Made by a program: the position numbers and the translations under genes. The notes below the pieces were generated by a model, which was given only the letters and a program-made list of their open reading frames with translations, was not told where the DNA came from and did no database searches. DNA of 64,000 nt from Ignavibacteriota bacterium (GTDB lineage Bacteria; Bacteroidota; Ignavibacteria; UBA10030; SZUA-254). Every line of letters starts with the position of its first letter. The stretch's first letter is position 1. The stretch covers positions 1 to 64,000 of the forward strand of contig JANYJZ010000035.1 of NCBI GenBank assembly GCA_025358305.1, in the 5' to 3' direction. Below, piece after piece: positions 1-8,818 of the stretch.

Positions 1-159
1 AAACCTCACGTACGGAATCGAAGAGGGTCTAATGGAAACAGCGGTGATGGCTTGCTTGAGCGGGACACTCGACCCGAAAGGAGAGAAACGGCTTGGACTC
101 ACATAGCCTGCACACTACTGCGCCATTTTACTACTCAACGATATGCGCTTGATAGAACA

Positions 160-191
160 GCAAAGGCCCGGTCGAGAGATTGGGCTTTTGC
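160..191 (+). terminator. Hairpin, possible rho-independent terminator
   Basis: A 10-bp stem (GCAAAGGCCC at 160-169 against GGGCTTTTGC at 182-191, one G-T pair) closes a 12-nt loop. Only a short T-rich run lies in the 3' arm and none follows it, so termination is plausible rather than certain. It would end a gene to the left of the window. I see no credible gene in 1-285. Confidence 0.5.
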
Positions 192-285
192 CGTTTATGG
201 GGAATTGAATGAAGACTCTTTTGTATTGGTTGACATTGATAGGTTCTATCTGTAAACTTACAGTAGGAACAGTTGGAGGCTTGAG

Positions 286-677
286 ATGACGTCGGAGAAC
301 TGGGAGAGGAGAAAATCCATCAAAGTACTGATCATTGGCGCGTTGACGGCGCTTTTATTTCTGCCAACGAGCTTGTTTTCCCAAGGCTGGTCATTCCTTG
401 GCCCTGACTCAGTTCAGTGGCGGGATGTAAGCCAGATCGATGTTTCCTCACGGTCCGGACATCCAACAAGGATCGTCGCTCGTAACCCAGCAGGCATTGC
501 TGCTCAGATAGGCGGCAAATGGCATATGGCACTCCGAAATCACCCCGATAGTTATCCGAGCTTCCATACCAGTTATTATGGGGCGCGATTTTCACCTTGG
601 AATGACTCGACCGCAATCATTGACGTCGACAGATATGTTGGAGAGTATTCAATCTATAACCTCGCTTACGTCGATAA
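286..677 (+). pseudogene. 5' fragment of a secreted protein gene, broken at an integrase junction
   Basis: The reading frame starts with a short basic stretch and a hydrophobic signal-peptide core (about residues 11-33, ending LFSQG), then a polar Gly/Asp/Ser-rich segment typical of exported beta-rich proteins. Around 677 the sequence changes character. From there the conserved coding signal is in another frame and belongs to a tyrosine recombinase, while the original frame runs on to 870 as meaningless Arg/Ser-rich residues. I read this as a truncated exported protein joined to an integrase remnant by a deletion or recombination. The family cannot be named from what is left. An alternative is a short intact lipobox-free exported protein, but the missing C-terminal domain argues against it. 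Confidence 0.5.
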
Positions 678-878
678 TACATACGCAGAGTCGACATGGA
701 CGCCGAGTTCAAGCTTCACTCGTTACGCCACACGTTTGCGACAAATTTGGTGTCCGCAGGCATTGATATCCTGTCCGTCAAGGAGCTCCTCGGTCATCAG
801 GATATCCGAACAAGCATGGTGTATGCGAAGGCAGACACGGAGACGCTCAGGCGCGCCGTCGACAAACTGAAGAACTAA
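678..878 (+). pseudogene. 3' remnant of a tyrosine recombinase (phage-type integrase)
   Basis: The frame encodes about 66 residues with the C-terminal catalytic signature of tyrosine recombinases: box II HSLRHTFATNLV (the Arg and the two His positions), then the ELLGH motif, then the MVYAKAD stretch that holds the nucleophile Tyr. A TAA at 675-677 and the secreted-protein frame upstream show that the N-terminal arm-binding and core-binding domains are gone, so it cannot be active alone. The fragment ends 90 bp from the 3' end of tRNA-Arg, the usual position and orientation of an integrase next to its attachment site. It is therefore the relic of an element that used this tRNA and lay to the left of it. 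Confidence 0.85.
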
Positions 879-967
879 TTGGTAACGGTTTGGAGAAAGT
901 TTGGTTGGATTTTGGTGGATTATTTCGGTCGGGGGAGGGTTGCGGAGGAAAAAGCTGCGAGAACAAG

Positions 968-1041
968 TGCGCCAGAAGGGAGTCGAACCCCTAACCCTCA
1001 GCTCCGTAGGCTGATGCTCTATCCAGTTGAGCTACTGGCGC
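968..1041 (-). tRNA. tRNA-Arg(ACG)
   Basis: The minus strand folds as a standard cloverleaf: 7-bp acceptor GCGCCAG/CTGGCGC, D-stem GCTC/GAGC, anticodon stem TCAGC/GCTGA with loop CTACGGA (anticodon ACG), T-arm with loop TTCGACT, discriminator A. CCA is not encoded. The 3' end faces the integrase remnant at 678-878, so this tRNA was probably the integration target. Confidence 0.95.
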
Positions 1042-1092
1042 TCTGTTTTGGGCACTTTGATTCTTGAAAACACCGTTAAAAAAACCGGTGTG

Positions 1093-1112
1093 GTCCCAAT
1101 TTAGTCCCAATT
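1093..1112. repeat. Two direct copies of GTCCCAATT
   Basis: GTCCCAATT occurs at 1093-1101 and 1104-1112, 11 bp apart, on the 5' side of tRNA-Arg. Repeats of this type are often seen around integrase genes and attachment sites. Here it may be a recombinase-binding or attachment remnant, which I infer from the integrase fragment on the other side of the tRNA. Confidence 0.35.
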
Positions 1113-1280
1113 CGTATAGGGAGGTACAGGGTATCAAGGAGTGGTGCCAGTTACAGTCGCAATATGGTAACAAAAAATCGTGATATTTCCAAGGCCTGAA
1201 GAATAGTTGACTTTGACCAAAGGCCTCTGATCGATGCGATGATTGGGGGCTTTCTATTATAGGAGACGAATCGGTCGTGA

Positions 1281-1823
1281 TTGACAGTACGGATTTCTTT
1301 CCCTATACTCTTGGAAAGGGGTCAATCGGACCATTCACCCACTGCTCAACCAGACTCCACTCGCCGCCACGCCATTCCTCCGCGGAGGCCAAACGGGATA
1401 AAAGGATATACACGGTCAGAGTTGGATTCCATATTTCGTGCTATCAACATCAGAACGAAAGCTCGACATCCAAACCCTGAACTAGAAAAGCAGGAGACTC
1501 TGACACGTTATCGTGATACGACCGACTTCGACTCGGTTGAGGTTCCGCCGTGGGAGAAAACGTGTACGCCCCTCAAAACGGTTCTACCTGTGTACCCCAT
1601 CGACGTAGAACGCCTAAGAGTCGAGGGGACGGTCTGGGTCACAGTTTTGGTGGAGACGGACAGCAGTGTGCGCGATCCGAAAGTCGAAAAATCTGATTCG
1701 CCACTTTTAAATGCAGCGGCCTTAGCTGCAATCATGCAGTTTAGATTCTCACCTGCTGAGATGTCTGGACACAAGGTCGCAGTACGAATTGCTTTGCCGT
1801 TTCGTTTCAAATTGGATGAATGA
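1281..1823 (+). CDS. TonB C-terminal-domain protein
   Basis: The last ~75 residues match the TonB C-terminal fold: a YP motif (VLPVYPIDVERLRVEG), a beta-strand with VWVTVLVETDSSV, a Lys/Ser-rich turn, then NAAALAAIMQFRFSPA and a final beta-strand RIALPFRF. In FCB bacteria such domains occur at the end of TonB-like or MecR/BlaR-linked periplasmic proteins. The N-terminal ~100 residues show no clear membrane anchor. The TTG at 1281 is only the first possible start; a GTG at 1277 opens a different frame, so the true start may lie further in or the 5' end may be damaged. I am confident about the domain, not about the start or how it reaches the envelope. Confidence 0.65.
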   Translation: MTVRISFPILLERGQSDHSPTAQPDSTRRHAIPPRRPNGIKGYTRSELDSIFRAINIRTKARHPNPELEKQETLTRYRDTTDFDSVEVPPWEKTCTPLKTVLPVYPIDVERLRVEGTVWVTVLVETDSSVRDPKVEKSDSPLLNAAALAAIMQFRFSPAEMSGHKVAVRIALPFRFKLDE

Positions 1824-1868
1824 CTCTCGGCATGAGCCATTTGACTACTTCATTTCCAAGGAGTGACG

Positions 1869-3875
1869 ATGAAACACCTGCTCTGCTGTTGTCTCGCGTT
1901 TTTGGCCTTCCGTCAGCTCTCATCCGGCCAAACGGTATACCTTGATGAGCTGAATCTCTCCGCGATGGAATGCGGATGGGGCTCACCGGCAGCCAGAAAG
2001 TCTGTGGACGGAAATTCATTGAAGGTGGGCGGACAAGCCTACGAACGCGGCGTTGGTACACACGCCGTGAGCACCTTCCTTCTGCATGTTGATGGTACGG
2101 GAAGACGATTCCGAGCATCGGTCGGGCTTGATGACGAAGTGGGGGGCGGGAAAGGCTCGATCACATTCATCGTCCTCGGTGACAAGCGGACACTCTGGGA
2201 GAGTCCTGTGATGAAGCAAGGAGACAAGCCTGCCAATTGCGACATCGACATTTCCGGAGTGACGCTCTTGGGGCTGCTGGTGACGAACGGGGGGGATAAT
2301 ATAGACTATGATCACGCAGACTGGTGCGATGCAACACTGGAGCTTGCCGGACAGCGATCCCTTGATGCACTCGTCGTTCAAGAAAGAGCGGAGCCGTATA
2401 TTCTGACCCCTCAGCCTTCCGAAAGACCGAGGATCAACGGTGCGAAGGTGTTCGGTGTCCGACCAACTCATCCGTTCTCGTACACCATCGCGGCGACCGG
2501 CAAACGCCCGATGAGATTTGCCGCTCAGCATCTGCCGGCGGGACTGACACTCGACACGGTCACGGGACAGATATCCGGGAGTATGACTGCACCCGGCGCG
2601 TATCAGGTCACCCTCGTTGCGGAAAACGACCTCGCCACGGCCTCGCGCCCGCTGACGATCAAGGTGGGGGATCAGATCTGCCTTACGCCCCCCATGGGTT
2701 GGAACAGCTGGAACTCCTGGGCATGCTCGGTCGATGATGCGAAAGTGCGCGCCTCCGCCGATGCGATGATCGCCTCCGGATTGGCTGATCACGGATGGAC
2801 GTATATCAACATCGATGATTGCTGGGAGATCAAACCGGACGCGAAAGAGCCGGAACTCCAAGGGGAAGCGCGCACGGCTGACGGGATGATCGCGACGAAC
2901 AAGAAGTTCCCGAACATGCGGGCGCTCAGCGATTATGTCCACAGCAAGGGATTGAAGCTCGGCATTTATTCCGGTCCTGGACCGATCACCTGCGCCGGCT
3001 TTACGGCGAGCTATCAGCATGAAGCGGAGGATGCTCGTCAGTACGCACGATGGGGCATCGACTATCTCAAGTACGATTGGTGCTCATACAGCCGCATCGC
3101 GAAGGATCGTTCGCTCCCCGTGCTCAAGCAGCCGTACCAGGTGATGAGGGACGCCCTTGACAAGGTCGACCGCGACATCGTCTACAGTCTGTGTCAATAC
3201 GGGATGGGAGACGTCTGGAAGTGGGGCGCGGAGGTCGGCGGCAATTGCTGGCGGACGACGGGCGACATCAACGATACCTGGTCCAGTATGGCCGGTATCG
3301 GCTTCGGTCAGTCCGGGCATGAACAGTATGCCGGCCCGGGACACTGGAACGATCCCGACATGCTCGTCGTCGGACGTGTCGGTTGGGGTCCCGAGCTTCA
3401 CCCTTCAAGACTTACGCCGGACGAGCAGTACACCCACATCAGTCTTTGGTCACTCCTTGCGGCGCCGCTCCTGATCGGGGCTGACATGAGTCACTTTGAT
3501 GACTTCACACTCAATTTGCTCACGAACGACGAGGTGATCGACATCAACCAGGATCCGATTGGCAGACAGGCGCGACGGATCTCGAGTGAGGACGGGAAGC
3601 AGATCTGGGTCAAGGACATGGAGGACGGATCGAAAGCGGTCGGGCTATTCTCTGCGGACGCGGCGGGGCGGACGCCGGCCGATTACTTCCAGTGGAATAC
3701 ATCGCCCACAAAGGCGAGGATCATTTTCAAAGGGTCGGATGTCGGGATGTCCGGTTCATTTTCGGTCCGGGATGTCTGGCGGCAGAAGGATCTCGGCGTT
3801 TTTACGGGCCAATTCGAAGCCGATGTTCCTCCTCATGGAGTCGTGCTCATCAGGGTGACGGAAGTGCACCGATGA
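1869..3875 (+). CDS. Secreted NPCBM-domain alpha-galactosidase, glycoside hydrolase family 27
   Basis: The ATG at 1869 follows AAGGAG (1858-1863), so it is preferred to the in-frame GTG at 1863. The 668-residue product has a signal peptide (about 1-21), an NPCBM carbohydrate-binding domain (about 25-165), a putative-Ig linker with ATGKRPMRFAAQHLPAGL (about 195-265), and a GH27 (beta/alpha)8 barrel starting at TPPMGWNSWNSW. The expected catalytic residues are present: nucleophile Asp403 in YLKYDWC and acid/base Asp466 in RTTGDINDTW. The CSYS and GHWNDPDML loops are typical of alpha-galactosidases. It should release alpha-linked galactose from oligo- or polysaccharides outside the cytoplasm. 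alpha-N-acetylgalactosaminidase is the main alternative within GH27. Confidence 0.93.
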   Translation: MKHLLCCCLAFLAFRQLSSGQTVYLDELNLSAMECGWGSPAARKSVDGNSLKVGGQAYERGVGTHAVSTFLLHVDGTGRRFRASVGLDDEVGGGKGSITFIVLGDKRTLWESPVMKQGDKPANCDIDISGVTLLGLLVTNGGDNIDYDHADWCDATLELAGQRSLDALVVQERAEPYILTPQPSERPRINGAKVFGVRPTHPFSYTIAATGKRPMRFAAQHLPAGLTLDTVTGQISGSMTAPGAYQVTLVAENDLATASRPLTIKVGDQICLTPPMGWNSWNSWACSVDDAKVRASADAMIASGLADHGWTYINIDDCWEIKPDAKEPELQGEARTADGMIATNKKFPNMRALSDYVHSKGLKLGIYSGPGPITCAGFTASYQHEAEDARQYARWGIDYLKYDWCSYSRIAKDRSLPVLKQPYQVMRDALDKVDRDIVYSLCQYGMGDVWKWGAEVGGNCWRTTGDINDTWSSMAGIGFGQSGHEQYAGPGHWNDPDMLVVGRVGWGPELHPSRLTPDEQYTHISLWSLLAAPLLIGADMSHFDDFTLNLLTNDEVIDINQDPIGRQARRISSEDGKQIWVKDMEDGSKAVGLFSADAAGRTPADYFQWNTSPTKARIIFKGSDVGMSGSFSVRDVWRQKDLGVFTGQFEADVPPHGVVLIRVTEVHR

Positions 3876-3944
3876 GATCGTCGTGCCCCGGCGACGTGAG
3901 ACCATTAGCGACTTACCGTATCTTCCTCTGGGAGTCGTACGGGA

Positions 3945-4421
3945 TCATCGCTTCTGGAGCGTGGCCGATAGAAACTGAGCGAAGAACCTCCGGCTTCCGG
4001 TGAGGAGCATGCCTCCCATTGCCGTGTAAGGAATGACGAGATACTCCTTCGGGATCGCCGAATTCCTCAGCGTGATCCCGATCGTCACCATCAGGCCGAT
4101 CATCACGTACCCCTTCCACGCCGTAAATGCGAATGCGCAGACGCGCTCCGGTAGCGACTGGATGCGCGCGATGTTCTTCTTCGCGATCTTCGAAAAGCCA
4201 TAGATGTAGCCCGCCGCTGCAAGGAGAACCCCCATCCCTTCGAGTATGAACCCTGTTGTGAGCGAGAACGGCGCGATCCACACGAGCGCCCGCAGGCAGA
4301 GGAGTAGCCCGACGGCGGCCCAGATCAGGCCGGCGAACAGGAAGAGCCAATGCCGAGGAACAGCCGGGTGGAGCTTCTTCCAAGGGTCCCGCAGTTGGTA
4401 TGGTGGTGTTGGAGGTTCCAC
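3945..4421 (-). CDS. Conserved membrane protein of unknown function
   Basis: The 158-residue protein has about four hydrophobic segments (near 25-45, 55-78, 103-122 and 128-145 with a Gly/Met-rich TAMGGMLLTG) joined by short basic loops, which fits a small integral inner-membrane protein. There is no recognisable catalytic motif. Its stop lies 69 bp from the end of the convergent alpha-galactosidase gene. Its start lies 16 bp downstream of the stop of the ProDH-like gene on the same strand, so the two, and the acyltransferase before them, could be co-transcribed. Confidence 0.7.
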   Translation of the reverse strand: MEPPTPPYQLRDPWKKLHPAVPRHWLFLFAGLIWAAVGLLLCLRALVWIAPFSLTTGFILEGMGVLLAAAGYIYGFSKIAKKNIARIQSLPERVCAFAFTAWKGYVMIGLMVTIGITLRNSAIPKEYLVIPYTAMGGMLLTGSRRFFAQFLSATLQKR

Positions 4422-4437
4422 GGAGGAAGGGGATGGG

Positions 4438-5271
4438 TCAAATGTGCGGTCGGGATCCCCCGAGGAGGAAATTCTTCACGGCCCAGAGCGCGATCCCGGG
4501 ACGTGTCTGGACATGCATGATGTTGTACGGAAGGTAGGGATGTCCGTACGGTGTGTAGATCCGCACGGGGAGTTCAAGCGATCGTGCGACCCGCAGGATG
4601 CCGAGCGGCAGGCTGAAGAGGAGTTCCAGCTCGCAGGATGTCCCCGCATCCTTCAAGATCTTCAGTGCGTCGTATGCGAGCCGGGAGTCGTGCGTCGCCA
4701 CCGAGATGTGGCCGGAAGTACCGCGAAGCTCCCTGGCGACGCTGAGAAAGTTCTTCCGCGCATCGATGCCGCGGATCTCGGGATCGCTCCACTGCCCCTT
4801 GACGAGCCGGACGCCGATCCCGAGCTCCCGGATGCGCCTGGCGTCCTCGATGCTTCTCTGCCACCGCGATGGGATCGTACAGCCGACGCGCGGGTAGACC
4901 TTGAGTGCTCCTTCCACCAATCGAAACGTCGGATCGGCCGTCTCGGGGCCGTGCGCGTCGAAATGGAGGTAGACATTCCCGGGCCGTGCGTCCTCGACGA
5001 GCGTCATGACCTTTTCCCGCTCATCATGGAGCGCTGGCGTCTTCACCGAGAGTCGGCAGTCGAGGCGGTTCGTCTCTATCGCACGGATGGCCTCTCGGTA
5101 CCGAGCCAGCACCTCGTCGGAACTGGTGCTCGAATCGGTCCACGGACACATGGTCATGGACCAGCCCCTGGCCGCCACCATCCGGCACACCGAGAGAGCG
5201 TCTTCGATGCCCGGCCCCGCGATATGGCTCGCGGCCAACCTTCGCATGATTCGCTGCTTGATGCTTTGCAT
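4438..5271 (-). CDS. Proline dehydrogenase-like TIM-barrel protein
   Basis: The 277-residue protein carries motifs of the PutA/ProDH barrel in the right order: an early acidic/Lys strand RLSVKTPAL, HFDAHGPE, the substrate/FAD-region VRLVKGQW, ATHDSRLAYDALKIL, and a late VRIYTPYGHPYLPY that matches the usual R-Y-V-P-Y-G segment. Normal ProDH enzymes oxidise proline to pyrroline-5-carboxylate with FAD. Here the late motif is altered (TPYGHPYLPY) and no P5C dehydrogenase gene is near, so the substrate may differ. It sits 24 bp downstream of a CelD-type acyltransferase gene on the same strand, a pairing that suggests modification chemistry rather than proline catabolism. The fold assignment is fairly sure; the activity is inferred. 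Confidence 0.75.
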   Translation of the reverse strand: MQSIKQRIMRRLAASHIAGPGIEDALSVCRMVAARGWSMTMCPWTDSSTSSDEVLARYREAIRAIETNRLDCRLSVKTPALHDEREKVMTLVEDARPGNVYLHFDAHGPETADPTFRLVEGALKVYPRVGCTIPSRWQRSIEDARRIRELGIGVRLVKGQWSDPEIRGIDARKNFLSVARELRGTSGHISVATHDSRLAYDALKILKDAGTSCELELLFSLPLGILRVARSLELPVRIYTPYGHPYLPYNIMHVQTRPGIALWAVKNFLLGGSRPHI

Positions 5272-5295
5272 AAGAGTGGCCCGGGGGCGGACGCG

Positions 5296-6369
5296 TTACG
5301 TTTTGGGGGACTTGGACCTGAACGCGGGGATCCGGTTCAGGAGGTAACTGGAGCTGTCGCTGCCGAGGTTGATGAGTCCGCGGAGAGAAAGGGGGTAGAG
5401 GTGAATGCCGACGAACTGATGCACGTCATCCGTCCAGACGTGAAGCCACGGATCGTCGGTCCCCAAAAATTCAAACGCTTCGAGCTCCTCTTCCACCGCG
5501 TGATGGATGGTCTCGTGCATCAGGATGACGCCGGGCGAGCAGTGAGCGAACGCCTCATCAAAACTGATCTTCAGCACCCAATACCGGTTCGCGTACTCCA
5601 CTCCCATGAGGAACGCAACGGCGGCGCCATTGATCGTCAGGAAATTCACGCGGAGGATCCCCGCCTTCGCCGCAGAGAGCATGTACTCGCTGAAGAACCG
5701 GTTGAGCTGTGTATGCGCTCCGAGGCTCGTCCTGTTCTTTTCCTTCCAGCTTAACGACTCGATGCGGACGAGATCCTCAAAACTGTTAGGTACGTCATTC
5801 TCGTCGGGGATCCGAAAATCGAACGCAACTGTGCCAAGGGCGTCGGCCCGTTTTCGCGCTCTGCGCATCGTGTAGCGGTTCTTGGAGGAGATGCTCTGTT
5901 CGAATTCATTCCATGGGTGGGTGATCGGAAGCCAGGGGGATGCAGATGAACGCTCGGCTTGAAATCCTAGGCCCTTGTTCTTCGCGTCCAGCAGGGTAGT
6001 GACGGGCGCATCCGCGGGCAGCCGCCGGAACACGGTGGGTTTCCGGAGAGCAATGATGTGGTCGATGAGTTCCGCGGCCTCGGCTTCCTTCTCGTAGATC
6101 AGACCGCTCGGCTCGCACAAGACCTCAGTTCCGAGGATCTCCAAACGTCCTTTGGTGAGCCCGTTGACGAACGCCAGCGGCGCGATCGCAGTGATCTTCC
6201 CGTCCACCCGCTTGACCATGACGTTGAGCTCGTCCGGCGGGCAAAATGCCTTCGCGCCTGCCACGAACCATTCATGCTGCAGCAGGGGAGAGGAAAAGCC
6301 GCGGGCAAGCGCTCGCCATTCCTCGGCGATGCCCTCTAGCCCAGCGAGCGTGTCGATCGTTTCAATCAT
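5296..6369 (-). CDS. CelD/BcsL-type GNAT acyltransferase
   Basis: The 357-residue product has the layout of the CelD-like acetyltransferase family (Acetyltransf_6). It begins with an N-terminal EEWRALARG...LLQHEWF segment, has a central FRRLPADAP region, then SKNRYTMRRARKRA followed by a long helix, a GNAT core with FLTINGAAVAFLMGVEYANRYWVLKISFD, and the late GVILMHETIHHAVEE...FEFLGTDDPWLHVWT. Such enzymes transfer acyl or aminoacyl groups onto polysaccharides or related small molecules in the cytoplasm. It heads a likely three-gene minus-strand operon with the ProDH-like and membrane proteins. Two more members of this family lie at 61.4-64 kb. Confidence 0.8.
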   Translation of the reverse strand: MIETIDTLAGLEGIAEEWRALARGFSSPLLQHEWFVAGAKAFCPPDELNVMVKRVDGKITAIAPLAFVNGLTKGRLEILGTEVLCEPSGLIYEKEAEAAELIDHIIALRKPTVFRRLPADAPVTTLLDAKNKGLGFQAERSSASPWLPITHPWNEFEQSISSKNRYTMRRARKRADALGTVAFDFRIPDENDVPNSFEDLVRIESLSWKEKNRTSLGAHTQLNRFFSEYMLSAAKAGILRVNFLTINGAAVAFLMGVEYANRYWVLKISFDEAFAHCSPGVILMHETIHHAVEEELEAFEFLGTDDPWLHVWTDDVHQFVGIHLYPLSLRGLINLGSDSSSYLLNRIPAFRSKSPKT

Positions 6370-6734
6370 TTCAGGGGTGCGGCCCTAATGTGTCGACGTG
6401 ATCCGGGTATCTCTTGATCCGTAATGTACGCACCGGGGCCTCGGCGAGGAGTGAGGTAAATCACAAATGCCCCGATCCGCTACGGTTTCACCATTCGCTA
6501 GGAGAAGATAATAGATTTTTTTGACGGGAACAACTCCTTTTGTGACGCAGATACGCGAGGACCGGACTTCTCTCCCCTCGTGTCCCCGTCCACTTGACTT
6601 TGTAGCCTTCCCTGCTCATATTATCCATTAGAATCGGGCAAAAGGGGGTAAGAGTATCACCGCTCGCGAGCGAGCTCGGTCGCCTCATCTCGCCATAGCC
6701 GAACCATCAATCATTCGTCCTATTCTTCCGTCGT
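6370..6734. other. Gene-free divergent intergenic region
   Basis: 365 bp between two divergently oriented genes (6369 minus, 6735 plus). It is more AT-rich than its flanks in the middle (about 6500-6630). No convincing ORF, RNA or repeat is visible. It must hold the promoters of both flanking genes, but I cannot place them with confidence. Confidence 0.6.
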
Positions 6735-8045
6735 ATGACCGTATTGAACCGGATGGCAGCCATTTTCGTGCTCTTCCTTGCGCTGGGTCCCGGGCTCTGT
6801 TCAGCATTTCCCGACGGACCGGCGGATTCCACGACGCAGGTCATCCCGATCGGCGGGAATGCCTGGGAGACGTCTTCGATAGCCGGCGCGGCGAAGATCT
6901 CCGACTCCGGCCTCGTTCGCTGGGCCGACCCTGAGGCGGTGTGCAGGGTGATGTTCCGGTTCAACGGGCCCTGTCGGGCGAATCTCGCGTTTTCGCTGAG
7001 CCTTTTGCACGGCCGTTCAGCGATCCGGGTCACCGCGCAGGGAAAGACCGTCGTGATCGACTGCCAAGCGGTCGGAGAACATGACTATCCCGTCGGAGAG
7101 ATACGGGTGGAACACGAGGGGTACGTCGCGGTCGATCTCCAAGGGGTGTCGAGGACCGATAGTACTTTCGGAAGGCTCGCCGCCCTCATTGTGCGCGGAG
7201 TGCCCCCGTCGCTCATGAGCTTCGTCCGAAACAACGAAGGCAACTTCTTTTACTGGGGGAGAAGGGGACCGTCCGTGCACCTCAACTATTCGCCCCCGGC
7301 GGACACGAACGTCGAATGGTTCTACAATGAGGTGACGATCCCGGAGTCCCAGGACGTCATGGGCTCGTTCTTCATGGCGGAGGGCTTTTCCGGCGGATAT
7401 TTCGGCATGCAGGTCAATTCTCCGATCGAACGGCGGATACTCTTTTCCATATGGAGCCCGTTCGCAACGGACGACCCGAAGGCGATACCGGCCGACCAGC
7501 GGGTGGAACTCGTGAGGAAGGGACCGGGCGTTCATGCGGGAGAGTTCGGGGATGAAGGCTCCGGCGGCCAAAGCTACCTGATCTTCGACTGGAAGGCCGA
7601 CTCGACCTACCGATTCCTCCTCCACGCAGAGCCCGACTCGAGCGAGCGAACGCTCTACACGGCCTACTTTTACGCGCCGGAACAAAGCCGGTGGATGCTT
7701 GTGGCAAGTTTCCGGCGGCCGAAGACAGCCTCGTATTTGAAGGGTCTGCACTCGTTTCTCGAGAACTTCATACCGGAAACGGGCATGGTCGAGCGGAGCG
7801 GCCGCTTCGGAAATCAGTGGGCGAAAGGGCCCCGAAGCGGCTGGCATGAACTGACGCAGGCGCGATTCTCGGCGGACAATACTGCGCGTCACGCATACCG
7901 CATGGATTACGCCGGCGGGTCGGTCGGGAGGTGGTTCTACCTGAAGAACTGCGGGTTCTTCGATACCTATACCAGGATTGGCGAGGTGATCCATCGCGAA
8001 GCGGGCGGTACGCCTCCTGCGGTGGACCTCTCCGAGCTGCCATAG
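6735..8045 (+). CDS. Exported DUF3472-domain protein (with DUF5077-like N-terminal domain)
   Basis: The 436-residue product starts with a signal peptide (about 1-23, ...GPGLCSA). Residues ~35-165 form a beta-sandwich-like DUF5077 region (IPIGGNAWETSS... VDLQGVSRTDSTFGRL). The rest is DUF3472, with SVHLNYSPP, EWFYNEVTIPE, SFFMAEGFSGGYFGMQVNS and a late NCGFFDTYTRIG typical of that family. These proteins are widespread in Bacteroidota polysaccharide-handling regions and are thought to bind or modify glycans at the cell surface, but no activity is established. The nearby GH27 enzyme fits such a role. It lies 65 bp before the peroxiredoxin gene. Confidence 0.85.
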   Translation: MTVLNRMAAIFVLFLALGPGLCSAFPDGPADSTTQVIPIGGNAWETSSIAGAAKISDSGLVRWADPEAVCRVMFRFNGPCRANLAFSLSLLHGRSAIRVTAQGKTVVIDCQAVGEHDYPVGEIRVEHEGYVAVDLQGVSRTDSTFGRLAALIVRGVPPSLMSFVRNNEGNFFYWGRRGPSVHLNYSPPADTNVEWFYNEVTIPESQDVMGSFFMAEGFSGGYFGMQVNSPIERRILFSIWSPFATDDPKAIPADQRVELVRKGPGVHAGEFGDEGSGGQSYLIFDWKADSTYRFLLHAEPDSSERTLYTAYFYAPEQSRWMLVASFRRPKTASYLKGLHSFLENFIPETGMVERSGRFGNQWAKGPRSGWHELTQARFSADNTARHAYRMDYAGGSVGRWFYLKNCGFFDTYTRIGEVIHREAGGTPPAVDLSELP

Positions 8046-8110
8046 GCGGCCGACGCGGCCGCTCGATATTCTCAATCAACACATACATGTACATTCAGGA
8101 AAGGCGCGAT

Positions 8111-8770
8111 ATGACATTACAGATCAACAGCGAAGCTCCCAATTTCACGGCCGCCACGACGAAGGGGACGATCAATTTCCATGAATGGATCGGCAACGGC
8201 TGGGCGATCCTCTTTTCTCACCCGAAGGATTTCACGCCGGTCTGCACGACGGAGCTCGGAACCATGGCGAAGCTCGAGCCGGAATTCGCAAAACGGAACT
8301 GCAAAGTGATCGGACTGAGCGTCGATCCCGTTGAGAAGCACGGAGAGTGGGCGAAGGACATCGAGGAGACGCAGGGGGCGACCGTCCGGTTTCCGATGAT
8401 CGGCGACCGGGACCTCACCGTCGCGAAACTCTACAATATGCTCCCGGCGAGCGAAACCGGCGTGGCGGACGACCGCACGGCGGCGATGAACGGTACCGTT
8501 CGGTCCGTGTTCATCATCGGCCCCGACAAGAAGATCAAGCTTATGCTGACCTATCCCATGACGACGGGCCGGAACTTCCACGAGATCCTGCGGGTGGTCG
8601 ATTCGATGCAGCTGACGGCCAAGCATAAGGTCGCGACGCCGGCGAACTGGAACAACGGCGAGGACGTCATCATCGTGGCGGCTGTTTCGGACGCCGAAGC
8701 GAAGGAGAAGTACCCGGAAGGATGGAAGACGCTGAAGCCGTACCTCCGGATCGTCAAACAACCCACCTGA
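8111..8770 (+). CDS. 1-Cys peroxiredoxin (Prx6/AhpC-TSA family)
   Basis: The start is the ATG at 8111 behind AGGAAAGG (8097-8104). The 219-residue product begins INSEAPNFTA and has the peroxidatic motif SHPKDFTPVCTTELG (Cys45) in the Prx6-type context, then GLSVDPVEKHGEW and FPMIGDRDLTVAKLYNML. The long C-terminal dimerisation part (TPANWNNGEDVIIV...PYLRIVKQP) is diagnostic of the 1-Cys subgroup. No second conserved resolving Cys is seen in the C-terminal arm. It reduces hydrogen peroxide and organic peroxides in the cytoplasm, using an external thiol. A strong hairpin follows at 8819-8850. Confidence 0.95.
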   Translation: MTLQINSEAPNFTAATTKGTINFHEWIGNGWAILFSHPKDFTPVCTTELGTMAKLEPEFAKRNCKVIGLSVDPVEKHGEWAKDIEETQGATVRFPMIGDRDLTVAKLYNMLPASETGVADDRTAAMNGTVRSVFIIGPDKKIKLMLTYPMTTGRNFHEILRVVDSMQLTAKHKVATPANWNNGEDVIIVAAVSDAEAKEKYPEGWKTLKPYLRIVKQPT

Positions 8771-8818
8771 TCCGGCCCCGAGAGAACTTCGTTCGCCCGT
8801 CGACACCGGGCAAGCGAA

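Noticed and set aside
52-255. Plus-strand 67-residue ORF near the window start
   Set aside because: It crosses the hairpin at 160-191, has no ribosome-binding site and no recognisable domain.
991-1173. Minus-strand 60-residue ORF ending PVAQLDRASAYGAEG
   Set aside because: This is the well-known false translation of a tRNA gene (tRNA-Arg at 968-1041).
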